Below the pieces are notes generated by a model. That model ran no database searches. It worked only from the letters and a program-made list of their open reading frames with translations, and was not told the origin of the DNA. Source: Pirellulaceae bacterium (lineage in GTDB: Bacteria; Planctomycetota; Planctomycetia; Pirellulales; Pirellulaceae). Taken from it: a stretch of DNA of 61,014 bases. The stretch covers positions 26,571 to 87,584 of the forward strand of contig JAKVBY010000007.1 in assembly GCA_022446825.1 (NCBI GenBank). Direction: 5' to 3'. A program made the translations under genes and the position numbers. This document shows, piece after piece, positions 15,008 through 23,777 of this stretch (positions within the stretch are counted from its first letter, which is position 1; each line of letters opens with the position of its first letter).

Positions 15008-17758
15008 TCAGTTCTCTACTCGGCCAGCCACAATCTCTTCGACACTCCGCCCTCGACGTCTGGTCCACAAAGCGAGAAATGCAGGAACGAGAATTGAACG
15101 TACCACAAACGTGTCTAACAAGACGCCCAGAGTCAGCGCAAATCCGAGTTCAACGATTCCTCGCAATGCACCTCCATTCGTGTCAAAGAAAGCAGACAGC
15201 AGGGGAGTGTCAGGGGGAATCAACGACCCCCAAGCTCCAGACGTCATCGCCAGAAACGTGCCAGCCATAATGACCCCGCAACTGGTAATAATTCCTCCCG
15301 TTTGGATGACAGCAATTCTCAGGCCTTCTAAAGGTCCATGCCGCTTCTGTTCTTCGAAAATACGCGTCGTCAGGTACACATTGTAGTCTTGACCAATGGC
15401 CACCAAGATGACGAAAAGAAAAATAGTAACTTTCCAATTTAGTCCTCGAAACGTTTCGCCGTAGATTGTTTCAAAAAACCACTGAGTCGCCCCGATCGTA
15501 ACAAAGTAACTGAACAAGACGGTGGCCAGCAGATAAAAGCATACAACCGGCCGTCTTAAAATCATCAAAAGTACAATGAAAACTGCCGCAACAACAAAAA
15601 CTTTGATGCGTAGATCATCCGTTTGAGTCACCTTACGAAGATCTCGAATCGAAGCAGTTGTTCCAGCGTAGGCCACCACAGCGCCAAACCAGGGCGAATC
15701 TTCCTGTTGGACAAGAGCCTTTAACATGCCGTCGATTTGATTGAGGAGATGAATTGCCTCAAGAGTAAAAGGATTGTCTCCGGGAATGACTTCAAATCGT
15801 GCGACAAAGTCCTCTGCAGACTCCGTGTCGGAAACAAAAATATCCTGAACACGCTGATGCGCGCGCAAAAACCGCAAGCCCCGCGCGCGCGCGCTTAACA
15901 TCCCGACTTTTTCACCAGGCCTAAAATCACCTAACGGATCCTCACTACAACGAACCGAAGTGACACCTGGCAAATAGAGTTTATCAGCCAGCGCTCGAAT
16001 TGCTTGACGCTCTTGACCCGGTTCACTGCCCACATTCGTGCGTTTCAGTAAGACTTGGATGGGTGCATTGCTCCCAAGGGCAAAATGTTGTTCGACAAGT
16101 TTTGTACCTGATTTGGTCGGCCGGGATGCAGGAATTTCACTCAGCAAATCGTAAGTCACTCGGTCCGCGTGAATCACGCCGAAAAGAGCGAGAGGTAGCA
16201 TCACAGTACTCGTCATAATGAGGATGCGACCAGGATATTCAGTGATCCACAACGCCAACCAATCCCAGAACACGGACATATAAGTACGGTCTGTTCTGGA
16301 GGGCGGCATGCTCGTCCCCTCGCTGGTACTACGTACTGCGCCTAGCCTTGCTCCCCAAGGCCAAAATAGCGATTTTCCCAAGGCGTGTATGACTGCAGGG
16401 ACGAGTGTTAAACAGACGCTAAGTGTGATTGCCAGGCAGAGGCCAATCACGGGGCCGCTATAGCGAAATTTGTCGAATTCGGCAAAAGCCATCATGCCCA
16501 GACCAGCAATGCTTGTCAGTGCGCTGGCGACTAAGGCATCGCCTACCCCGCTTAAGGCTAAAACAATCGCTTCATCCGGTGTGGCACCTGCTGCCAACGA
16601 TTCACGATATCGGGAAATTAAAAACAGGCAGTAATCCGTGCCAGCACCAAACAGAATAACCACCACAAATATCTTGGTTGTTGTGAAAACGGTCATCGAA
16701 AACCAGCTGAAGCCAGGCACAAGGTACAACTGCGTTAAGAGGGCCACCGTAGCCAGGGCAACGAGCAAAGAGATCCCAATGGCCACCAGCGGAACCGCGA
16801 CGAGTAAAGGAGAACGGTACACGACCACCAAAATGACGAAGACGAGCACCACAGTGAACCACTCGGTGTTTTTGATGCTGTCGCGCGTCGATCGGAGCAT
16901 ATCGGATCCGATAGCTGCCGAACCGGTGATACCAATCTGCAACCCCGGTCGCGTGCAACCTGCGGTCCTCGTTCGTAACGCCTCTACTTGTTGTTCCACT
17001 TTCGACACGAAGGCCAGATTCTCAAACGCCATAAACTCGCGAGAAAGTTGCAGCACGACCAAGCGTGCACGTTGGTCGGTGCTCACCAGTTTTTTGCCAA
17101 ATACTTCGTCGTGCCATGTCCAAACGTCAATCAGTGGAGAAAAACTCTCCGACTTAGGAAAATTGCTCGGCGAAGTCGAACGATTCTTGTTCTGCTGAGA
17201 AGGCCTTGAGTCAACAACATCCTGGTTAACCTGACTCAAGCGTCGTTCGACATCCTGTTGCTGTCGTTGCAGCAACAATGATCTTTCCGTTTGTGATACT
17301 TCCGGCACCACAGGTCCGCTGGCACGAGATTCCCAATGTTCGATTAACGTGTGATCTAATCGAACTGCTTCATCGAACGCCGCTTTGGCTTTGGTCAGTT
17401 GTTTGACATTTTCCAACGTATCGAGGTTTGCTCGTGCCAGACATGCCAAGCCGAGAAGTTGCTGCATGTCTCGCGCAATTTCAACTCCCACGTAAACGTC
17501 GTCTTTGTCGAGGACTTCTGCTGGGCGTGCCAAGACGATGACGATCTGACTCTTAGCCCGATCGTGGGGAAATGAGCTGGAAAGAAGCTCCTGACCCACT
17601 ACACTCGGCATGGAATCAGGAAGGTACGCAAAATCTCCGTCGTGGGTAACCTCTTCCCAGCGTGGAGCAGCTATTCTCACTCCAACAACCAGCACCACCC
17701 AAAAAAGAATGACGACAATCCAACGACGTGCAATGAACCGTCCGAGTTTCTCAAACAT
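15008..17758 (-). CDS. MMPL-family RND transporter
   Basis: A 916-residue polytopic inner-membrane exporter started at the ATG at 17758 (MFEKLGRFIARRWIVVILFW); a TTG lies 12 bp upstream. The architecture is the RND one: TM1, a large periplasmic loop (about 35-290) with a charged helical insert (LLLQRQQQDVERRLSQVNQD), five membrane segments, then the same pattern repeated in the second half. Typical MMPL motifs are FGAGTDYCLFLISRYRESLA and, in the second half, VAIGQDYNVYLTTRIFEEQKR, each containing the Asp-Tyr pair used for proton coupling. Family members export lipids, hopanoids or drugs; the substrate here is unknown. Its coding sequence contains a short alternating CG run at 15882-15894. 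Confidence 0.93.
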   Translation of the reverse strand: MFEKLGRFIARRWIVVILFWVVLVVGVRIAAPRWEEVTHDGDFAYLPDSMPSVVGQELLSSSFPHDRAKSQIVIVLARPAEVLDKDDVYVGVEIARDMQQLLGLACLARANLDTLENVKQLTKAKAAFDEAVRLDHTLIEHWESRASGPVVPEVSQTERSLLLQRQQQDVERRLSQVNQDVVDSRPSQQNKNRSTSPSNFPKSESFSPLIDVWTWHDEVFGKKLVSTDQRARLVVLQLSREFMAFENLAFVSKVEQQVEALRTRTAGCTRPGLQIGITGSAAIGSDMLRSTRDSIKNTEWFTVVLVFVILVVVYRSPLLVAVPLVAIGISLLVALATVALLTQLYLVPGFSWFSMTVFTTTKIFVVVILFGAGTDYCLFLISRYRESLAAGATPDEAIVLALSGVGDALVASALTSIAGLGMMAFAEFDKFRYSGPVIGLCLAITLSVCLTLVPAVIHALGKSLFWPWGARLGAVRSTSEGTSMPPSRTDRTYMSVFWDWLALWITEYPGRILIMTSTVMLPLALFGVIHADRVTYDLLSEIPASRPTKSGTKLVEQHFALGSNAPIQVLLKRTNVGSEPGQERQAIRALADKLYLPGVTSVRCSEDPLGDFRPGEKVGMLSARARGLRFLRAHQRVQDIFVSDTESAEDFVARFEVIPGDNPFTLEAIHLLNQIDGMLKALVQQEDSPWFGAVVAYAGTTASIRDLRKVTQTDDLRIKVFVVAAVFIVLLMILRRPVVCFYLLATVLFSYFVTIGATQWFFETIYGETFRGLNWKVTIFLFVILVAIGQDYNVYLTTRIFEEQKRHGPLEGLRIAVIQTGGIITSCGVIMAGTFLAMTSGAWGSLIPPDTPLLSAFFDTNGGALRGIVELGFALTLGVLLDTFVVRSILVPAFLALWTRRRGRSVEEIVAGRVEN

Positions 17759-17867
17759 GAGTTGTTGCAACGTTGGCTTTAGTTTTTAGGAATAAGCTCG
17801 GATGGAAAATCATCTCGATGAGAATTCTACTCGACGGAAAATACCGCTGGAACGACAACGATTTTGC

Positions 17868-18980
17868 TTAAGGGGCATCGTTGGGCGAGGTGATGTCGGC
17901 ACCTTCTATTTGTGGTGGTGATTCATGTTCCGCTTCGTTCGGTGAGAGAGGGTCTTGTTCTGCTGGTGCGAATGTTATGGGTTTGGCGACGAACTTATGA
18001 ATCACCCCAATGACACTCGTACAAACTACGGGAATCAAGAATGTTAAGAGGCTGCTTTGACGTCCGAGGAATTCAAACTGGTTAACGGTTTCTTGCCAGG
18101 ATATTAATGCAAAGAATCCCCCAATTGCCAAACAAGTGTGCCAATTCAAGGCTTTTCTCAGCCATTTCGGGCCTAACAGCGAGACAAGTTGTACAAGACC
18201 GCTGCCTACGGCAACAACACCCACTGCTTGCCAGCCTACATAAAGTCCAAATGTAGCAAAGGCCAGTACTTGGGGAGTGTGTCGGTACCTTGAACCTTCT
18301 GGATTTCTTATCCAGTAGGTCGACATCGACATCACGACACCAGCTAACAGGCCGACAAATCCATCAGACCATGCAGGCCAACCAACATGGTTAGAGACCA
18401 TCGGTATGGTCGACCAAAAAATCGAAAGTAACATTCCGGCGATGAGCGCGGGGACAAAAAGAGCGTCCGGAATCTTATGACTATCGAAGATAATCAAGGC
18501 CGCGCTGATCAGGGTACTCAGCATCAGCATCCAACCCGCATAAGGGCCCCAAAGAAATGCCAGCAGTGAACGTTCGTCAGACCACTCCACAATCGACCAA
18601 AAATCGCGATTTGTCAGTGTCATCACAACCGCCAAAATAAAAAACATGGTGCCGTAAAGAGCTTCCACCAAGGGATATCGTGGTGGAATGTTCACACCAC
18701 AATCACGACACTTCCCACGTAGAATAAGCCAACTGAGAATCGGGATGTTGTCATAACCACGGATACGATGTTTACAGATTGGACAGTGGGACCCGGGAAA
18801 CACGAGGCTTATTCCACTTGGCATGCGGTAAACCACCACATTGATGAAACTTCCGATAAAAGCTCCCACCATGGTCAGCCAACCGACAATCAGACACCGT
18901 AACACCACACCCGCAGGTCCCGCCCAGTCAAATGCCGCCAGCAACGAAGCCGGTTCTAGATTAGACAAGTTGAGTAACAT
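17868..18980 (-). CDS. Prepilin peptidase (A24)-like membrane protein, second catalytic Asp motif not seen
   Basis: A 370-residue polytopic protein, started at the ATG at 18980. The N-terminal domain is clearly prepilin-peptidase-like: GAFIGSFINVVVYRMPSGIS, then the zinc-binding CPICKHRIRGYDNIPILSW...CRDCG and PPRYPLVEALYG. The peptidase domain has the first Asp motif as ALIIFDSHKIPDALFVPA. The second, normally GxGDVK before GAFLGWQA, is replaced here by SRYRHTPQVLAFATFGLYVGWQAV, so the expected aspartate is absent. The N-terminal methyltransferase function may remain while cleavage is doubtful. The C-terminal tail is long and proline/acid-rich. It sits between the MMPL and UbiD genes on the same strand. 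Confidence 0.8.
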   Translation of the reverse strand: MLLNLSNLEPASLLAAFDWAGPAGVVLRCLIVGWLTMVGAFIGSFINVVVYRMPSGISLVFPGSHCPICKHRIRGYDNIPILSWLILRGKCRDCGVNIPPRYPLVEALYGTMFFILAVVMTLTNRDFWSIVEWSDERSLLAFLWGPYAGWMLMLSTLISAALIIFDSHKIPDALFVPALIAGMLLSIFWSTIPMVSNHVGWPAWSDGFVGLLAGVVMSMSTYWIRNPEGSRYRHTPQVLAFATFGLYVGWQAVGVVAVGSGLVQLVSLLGPKWLRKALNWHTCLAIGGFFALISWQETVNQFEFLGRQSSLLTFLIPVVCTSVIGVIHKFVAKPITFAPAEQDPLSPNEAEHESPPQIEGADITSPNDAP

Positions 18981-19061
18981 GTTTGAGGAGCGACTCGATA
19001 AGGGTTTGGTATCAGAATAATTGAAACAAGCGACCAATCTCGTGATTGGCGGATCTCATTT

Positions 19062-20897
19062 TCAAAGGTATTTTGCTAGGAGTCCACCGCGAGCTGCAAG
19101 AGCATCCACTTTTTTTGTTACCTCCGAGTCTTCGATCAAAGGTGGCGCATGGTGTGGCTTGACTCTAGCGTCAATGACTAATGACCCCCGACAGCCCCAA
19201 TGTTTCTGCTCAACAAATTCATCGATACCGGTAATGTCGGCTGCCGGGTTGCTGCGTGTAAAAACGACCCAAAGAAAATTGTTCAGGGAACGCGCAGCGA
19301 AGTCACTGTCGTCTACAATCACAACCAATGGAAACTTGTTTATCCCGTCATGCACAGAAAACTTTTCCGCAAACGAGCGGGCCGTACTGCAAGAGTATTC
19401 TGGTCCCTTAATAGCCAAAACACCGGGTAGGCAGATGCGTGGTTCGGAATAGCCCTGGGGAAGATTGAAGGCCCCCGTGATCTCGCGTGGCAGTAACCGC
19501 TGCGGATCCCCCACAGCTGCCATGACGACCTTCGAGCCACGATTCAGGCTATCGCCTGAATAATCAAGCGTATCGATGGTCGTCCGTGTTTGAAAATGTA
19601 AATCGCGTTGCCAATCGATGCGAGAAAGCAAATGGGAGAAAAACGCCTTGATGTCCTGAATGTCAAGCTCGCGATCATCATCGCGATTAATGATCATCAA
19701 ATACTTGGCGAGCGACATTTGACCTTGTCCAAGAATCGCGTTTGCCTGCGTAAGGATCTCCTGAGGTTCCACCACTTTGTCATAAGGCACATAACGTTCA
19801 CTACCAATCGCCAACATCAACGGATGAACCCCGGCAGCATCCACTGCGTGAACGGAGTCCACGCCATGCACGACAGTCGGAATCACGGGACCCGTCAACT
19901 CATGAATCAGCTCCCCAAAGACGGTGTCTTCTTGCGGTGGGCGCCCCACGACAGTAAATGGCCATACCGCATGCTTTCGATGTCGCACACTTTCCACACG
20001 CAAGACGGGAAAAGCATGAGCCAGGCTGTAATATCCCAGGTGATCGCCAAAAGGCCCTTCGGGTAACTCTTTCTCGGGATCGATAATTCCGGTGATACAA
20101 AAATCTGCATCACCATAAATTGGTAAATCGTTCGCCCCCTTTCGGGAACCATGAACCATGCCGATACGATGTCCCGCTAAGACACCAGCAAAGGTTAACT
20201 CCGACATCCCTTCCGGTAAGGGCATGACCGCTGCCAGAGTCATGGCCGGACTTCCACCAACAAAAATGTTGACGCGAAACGGCTTGCCGTGTCGCAGAGC
20301 CGCCGCATGATGAACTCCAATGCCTCGATGGATCTGGTAGTGAAGTCCGATTTCACGCCCAGGATCGAATTGACCTCCGGACAGTTGGACTCGATACATA
20401 CCCAGGTTCGATCCAAGTAAACCCGGTTGTTCGACATGCTCACTGTAAATTTGTCCAAGGGTGATGTAGGCACCACCATCATTTGGCCAGGACTGCAGTT
20501 GCGGTAGATCGTGAATCGAAGTTTGATTTGCCAGTACGGCACCTCGAGAACGTCGTTTGGGCAACATCCGTAGCGCTGCCAGAGGCAGCTTCCAGTACTG
20601 CAAGGGCTGTCGCATCGCCCGACTGGGATCTGTCTTTAGTTCAATCAACCGCCTCACAGTATCCAGCGTATCACGAAAAAGGTAACGTGCCCGGTCGAGA
20701 GTTCCAAACAGATTCGACACCATTGGAAATTGGCAGTTCTTCACATTGCTGAACAAAATCGCCGGTCCACGTGAGGCAAAAACCCGCCGTTGAATTTCCG
20801 CAGCTTCAAGATATGCGTCGACTTCTTCGTCCAGACGGACGAGATGCCCTGAACGCTCTAAATCATGAACACATTGCCACAGGGAACGATAACCCAT
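19062..20897 (-). CDS. UbiD-family decarboxylase
   Basis: A 611-residue member of the UbiD family of prenylated-FMN-dependent (de)carboxylases. Landmarks include the N-terminal EVDAYLEAAEIQRRVFASRGPAILF, GGSPAMTLAAVMPLPEGMSE, the region around FCITGIIDPEKELPEGPFGDHLGYYS that carries active-site acids, and GHRIGMVHGSRKGANDLP. The length (usual ~480-500) is extended by extra sequence between about residues 75 and 160. In bacteria these enzymes act in ubiquinone or menaquinone synthesis or aromatic acid degradation. No UbiX partner or quinone genes are adjacent, so the pathway is not determined. Confidence 0.9.
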   Translation of the reverse strand: MGYRSLWQCVHDLERSGHLVRLDEEVDAYLEAAEIQRRVFASRGPAILFSNVKNCQFPMVSNLFGTLDRARYLFRDTLDTVRRLIELKTDPSRAMRQPLQYWKLPLAALRMLPKRRSRGAVLANQTSIHDLPQLQSWPNDGGAYITLGQIYSEHVEQPGLLGSNLGMYRVQLSGGQFDPGREIGLHYQIHRGIGVHHAAALRHGKPFRVNIFVGGSPAMTLAAVMPLPEGMSELTFAGVLAGHRIGMVHGSRKGANDLPIYGDADFCITGIIDPEKELPEGPFGDHLGYYSLAHAFPVLRVESVRHRKHAVWPFTVVGRPPQEDTVFGELIHELTGPVIPTVVHGVDSVHAVDAAGVHPLMLAIGSERYVPYDKVVEPQEILTQANAILGQGQMSLAKYLMIINRDDDRELDIQDIKAFFSHLLSRIDWQRDLHFQTRTTIDTLDYSGDSLNRGSKVVMAAVGDPQRLLPREITGAFNLPQGYSEPRICLPGVLAIKGPEYSCSTARSFAEKFSVHDGINKFPLVVIVDDSDFAARSLNNFLWVVFTRSNPAADITGIDEFVEQKHWGCRGSLVIDARVKPHHAPPLIEDSEVTKKVDALAARGGLLAKYL

Positions 20898-21004
20898 TCC
20901 AAACTTTCAGATCTCTTGATTCCGTAGTACTCTTCGGGGAAGCTGCGGTCCCCAATGTATCTACCTTACTGCAAAGCGGGAATTGGCAGCTGCCCAACGA
21001 GGAT

Positions 21005-21877
21005 TCATTTTACTTCACACACAACACGAAAACCCGTATCTTGATCAGCGATTTGTGGCGGATCACTGTTGCGATTTGCGTTTGTACAATTGCCTGCGGG
21101 ACTATCCCAGCCACCACCACGAATCACTCTGCTGAAACCTTGCGAAGGCCCTTGAGGATCTACCAGAGGGCTATGGGAATAATACTCAGCCTCGTAAAAG
21201 TCGCTGCACCATTCCCAAACATTACCGTACATGTCATACAAGCCAAATCGGTTGCTCCTTCGCTCACCAACGATGTGAGTTCTTTGCATTGTTTCACGGC
21301 GCCGGTACCACCCATATTGGCGCAGTGTTTTCACTTCATTTCCATAACACCAAGTCTTCTTACTACCGCCGCGGCAAGCGTATTCCCATTCCGCTTCCGT
21401 TGGTAATCGATAGCTGCGACCTTTTTGCCTTTCTGCCGGCAGTTGCGTAAGACGCAAACAAAACTCTTTTGCGTCGTGCCAACTGACCGAATCAACCGGC
21501 AGTCGATCGGTTTCGACGCCACGCACTCGATCCCGTAAACCACCCGCTTGAGAAAACTGACTTGGGTTGGATCCCAGGACACGGTGGTATTCGCCTTGGG
21601 TTACCTCGTGGGTACCGATCCAAAAAGATGTTGTAATTTGAACCCGATGTGGTGTCAGTGTTTTCTGTTTCGGTAATCTCCGATCTTGCGATCCCATTTC
21701 AAAAGCACCGGCAGGAATCTCTGCGAGCCGCATGCCGACGGAGTTTGTGAGGACTCGCGGTGCAGGTTGCCCAGCAGCATGAGGTTGTCCAGTAACATGC
21801 TGGGCCTTCACAAGCAATGGAAGGCTGCTCAGAACGACAACAGCTGCCAGACAAGGGACAAAGAAAACGTGATTCAT
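21005..21877 (-). CDS. Formylglycine-generating enzyme (SUMF1)-family protein
   Basis: A 290-residue exported protein with signal peptide (MNHVFFVPCLAAVVVLSSLP) and one FGE-sulfatase domain. Conserved blocks are GAFEMGSQD near the start, IGTHEVTQGEYHRVLGSNPS, VSWHDAKEFCLRLTQLPAE, YRLPTEAEWEYACRGG, YDMYGNVWEWCSDFYE and RVIRGGGWDSPAGNCTNANR, ending in DTGFRVVCEVK. True FGEs convert a sulfatase active-site cysteine to formylglycine. Many planctomycete members are general secreted or regulatory relatives whose catalytic cysteines vary, and only one of the classical pair (GNCTNANR) is evident here. No sulfatase gene is in the window. Confidence 0.9.
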   Translation of the reverse strand: MNHVFFVPCLAAVVVLSSLPLLVKAQHVTGQPHAAGQPAPRVLTNSVGMRLAEIPAGAFEMGSQDRRLPKQKTLTPHRVQITTSFWIGTHEVTQGEYHRVLGSNPSQFSQAGGLRDRVRGVETDRLPVDSVSWHDAKEFCLRLTQLPAERQKGRSYRLPTEAEWEYACRGGSKKTWCYGNEVKTLRQYGWYRRRETMQRTHIVGERRSNRFGLYDMYGNVWEWCSDFYEAEYYSHSPLVDPQGPSQGFSRVIRGGGWDSPAGNCTNANRNSDPPQIADQDTGFRVVCEVK

Positions 21878-22060
21878 TTGCGTTACTTGAAGCCGAGAAA
21901 TCTCGTCGCTTCTCTATCCCGATTTGTGGCTCACCCGTACAATGATTTCTGTCACTTAGAAAACCTCTCCGCAAACTATAAACAAATCAACGAGTTCCGA
22001 CGAGTTCGACCGGCTGACTCGGAAAAAGATGCCAGCTCCTCAACAAAGCGACAACGTGGG

Positions 22061-23635
22061 ATGAAATCTTATGACGGAATCATCTTGGGTGGCGGTCACA
22101 ATGGGCTTATTCTGCAGGCCTATCTGAGCCGGGCAGGAGTGACAACGGTTTGTCTTGAGCAACACGACAAGCTTGGGGGTGGCTTAACTACCGTTGAAAA
22201 ACCGCTCGAATCAGGTTTTTTTCATAACACGCATTCATTTTATCACCGCGGAATCACCCATTCTCCTTGGTACCGTGACTTGCAGTTGGAAGAAAACGGC
22301 GCCTGCTACATCGAACCCGAATTGAATGTCGCCATGGTCTGTTCCGACGGACCTTTGTTGGAATGGTGGACCGATTTTTCTAGCACGTACGCATCCTTTG
22401 CTGAGGTCAGCCCCGTCGATGCAGACAAATTGCAATTTTGGCGCAATGAATTTCGGCCAATTGTTGAGAAATTCCTTTCCCCTGAAGCACTGGCTCCACC
22501 ACTTCCGCCCGACGAGCGAAAGCGACAACTTGCAAGTTCTTCTCTCGGTCGTCGTCTTCTGGAAGTAAGCGCACTCTCACCACTCAAGTTTGTGCAGCAG
22601 GAGTTTGTACATCCGCAGGTTCGTGCAGCATTACTTTTCTTTAATGGGCTGAGGGAAGTCGACTTACGATTGCCTGGATTTGGACATCACATCCCCGCGT
22701 TGCTCGCAGCCGACCGCTACGCGCAAATCTGTAAAGGCGGTTCGGGAGCCTTGGCGGAGGCGTTAGAAAAAGTTATTAGGAAACATGGTGGAGAAATTCG
22801 AACAAAAACGAAGCCTCAACGAATCCATATCGAAAACGGTCGCGCAACCGGAGTGGAAACAGATGACGGAGAATTTCTACGTGCAACACGGTTTGTTGCC
22901 TCCAGTTTAAACCCGCAACAAACATTTCTTGGGCTCATTGACCAGCAACATTTGCCGACTGCTTGGCTGTCAGCAGCTCGGAATTTTCAATACAACTTGA
23001 TCGCCCCACTGTTTTCTTTGAATCTCAACCTCAAAGAGGCACCGACTTACGCTGCATCTCAAGAGACACCGCAATTACAACAAGCGCTGATGGTGATTCT
23101 CGGCCTTGATTCCTCTGAGCAATTTTCAGAAATCGTGCAACACCACGAACGCGGCACCATCCCTCCCACGGTTATGTGGGGAAGTTGTCCGAGCCAATTC
23201 GACCCATCACAAGCCCCCCCCGAGTCTCATACCGCATTTATGTGGGAAAAACTTCCCTACCGATTAAATGGAAACCCTCTCGAGTGGGATGAACAAAAAA
23301 AGCAACATGGGAAAAAAATGCTCGAAGCCTGGAAACTTCGGGCGCCAAACCTTGAGCATGCAGTGCTTGATTCCTTTGTTCAGAGCCCCTTAGATACGGA
23401 ACGCCGCTTGCCAAATATGGTCGGCGGAGACCTGCTCGTTGGCTCCTTTGATAACAACCAAATCGGTTATCACCGCCCTTTTATCGGTGCCGGCCACTAT
23501 CGAGGACACCTAGACGCTCTCTATCTTTGCGGGTCGAGTTGTCATCCCGGTGGCAACGTCACGGGATTACCGGCCTATAATTGCGCTCAAGTCTTACTAG
23601 CAGATCTGGGACTAAAGCATCCGTCAGCGCAGTAA
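22061..23635 (+). CDS. FAD-dependent oxidoreductase, phytoene desaturase/PYROXD2-like
   Basis: 524 residues from the ATG at 22061 (MKSYDGIILGGGHNGLILQA). The longer open frame back to 21686 overlaps the opposite-strand SUMF1 gene and lacks domain character. The N-terminal Rossmann motif GGGHNG and CLEQHDKLGGGLTTVE bind FAD. The C-terminus has YLCGSSCHPGGNVTGLPAYN, the second FAD contact typical of phytoene dehydrogenase-type and PYROXD2-type enzymes. An internal KGGSGALAEALEKVIRKHGG motif is also typical. The substrate is unknown. Carotenoid or retinoid-like desaturation is possible, but no other carotenoid genes are present. Confidence 0.9.
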   Translation: MKSYDGIILGGGHNGLILQAYLSRAGVTTVCLEQHDKLGGGLTTVEKPLESGFFHNTHSFYHRGITHSPWYRDLQLEENGACYIEPELNVAMVCSDGPLLEWWTDFSSTYASFAEVSPVDADKLQFWRNEFRPIVEKFLSPEALAPPLPPDERKRQLASSSLGRRLLEVSALSPLKFVQQEFVHPQVRAALLFFNGLREVDLRLPGFGHHIPALLAADRYAQICKGGSGALAEALEKVIRKHGGEIRTKTKPQRIHIENGRATGVETDDGEFLRATRFVASSLNPQQTFLGLIDQQHLPTAWLSAARNFQYNLIAPLFSLNLNLKEAPTYAASQETPQLQQALMVILGLDSSEQFSEIVQHHERGTIPPTVMWGSCPSQFDPSQAPPESHTAFMWEKLPYRLNGNPLEWDEQKKQHGKKMLEAWKLRAPNLEHAVLDSFVQSPLDTERRLPNMVGGDLLVGSFDNNQIGYHRPFIGAGHYRGHLDALYLCGSSCHPGGNVTGLPAYNCAQVLLADLGLKHPSAQ

Positions 23636-23777
23636 GTAAATAATTCCAGCTCTTCCGTTGTGTTTAAGCCATCACTTGGGGGAATCAACCTCCGGGGTCA
23701 TGCATTTGGCTAGTGCCAGCGTTAAACTTGATTTCCTTGATCGAAACATGTTTTGGTGAACCTTGATGGAGTAGTAT

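Noticed and set aside
15882-15894. Alternating CG run as a possible Z-DNA or regulatory element
   Set aside because: It lies inside the MMPL coding sequence and can be explained by the Ala-Arg codons there.
21686-22060. N-terminal extension of the FAD oxidoreductase frame
   Set aside because: It overlaps the opposite-strand SUMF1 gene and lacks domain character; the FAD motif begins right after ATG 22061.
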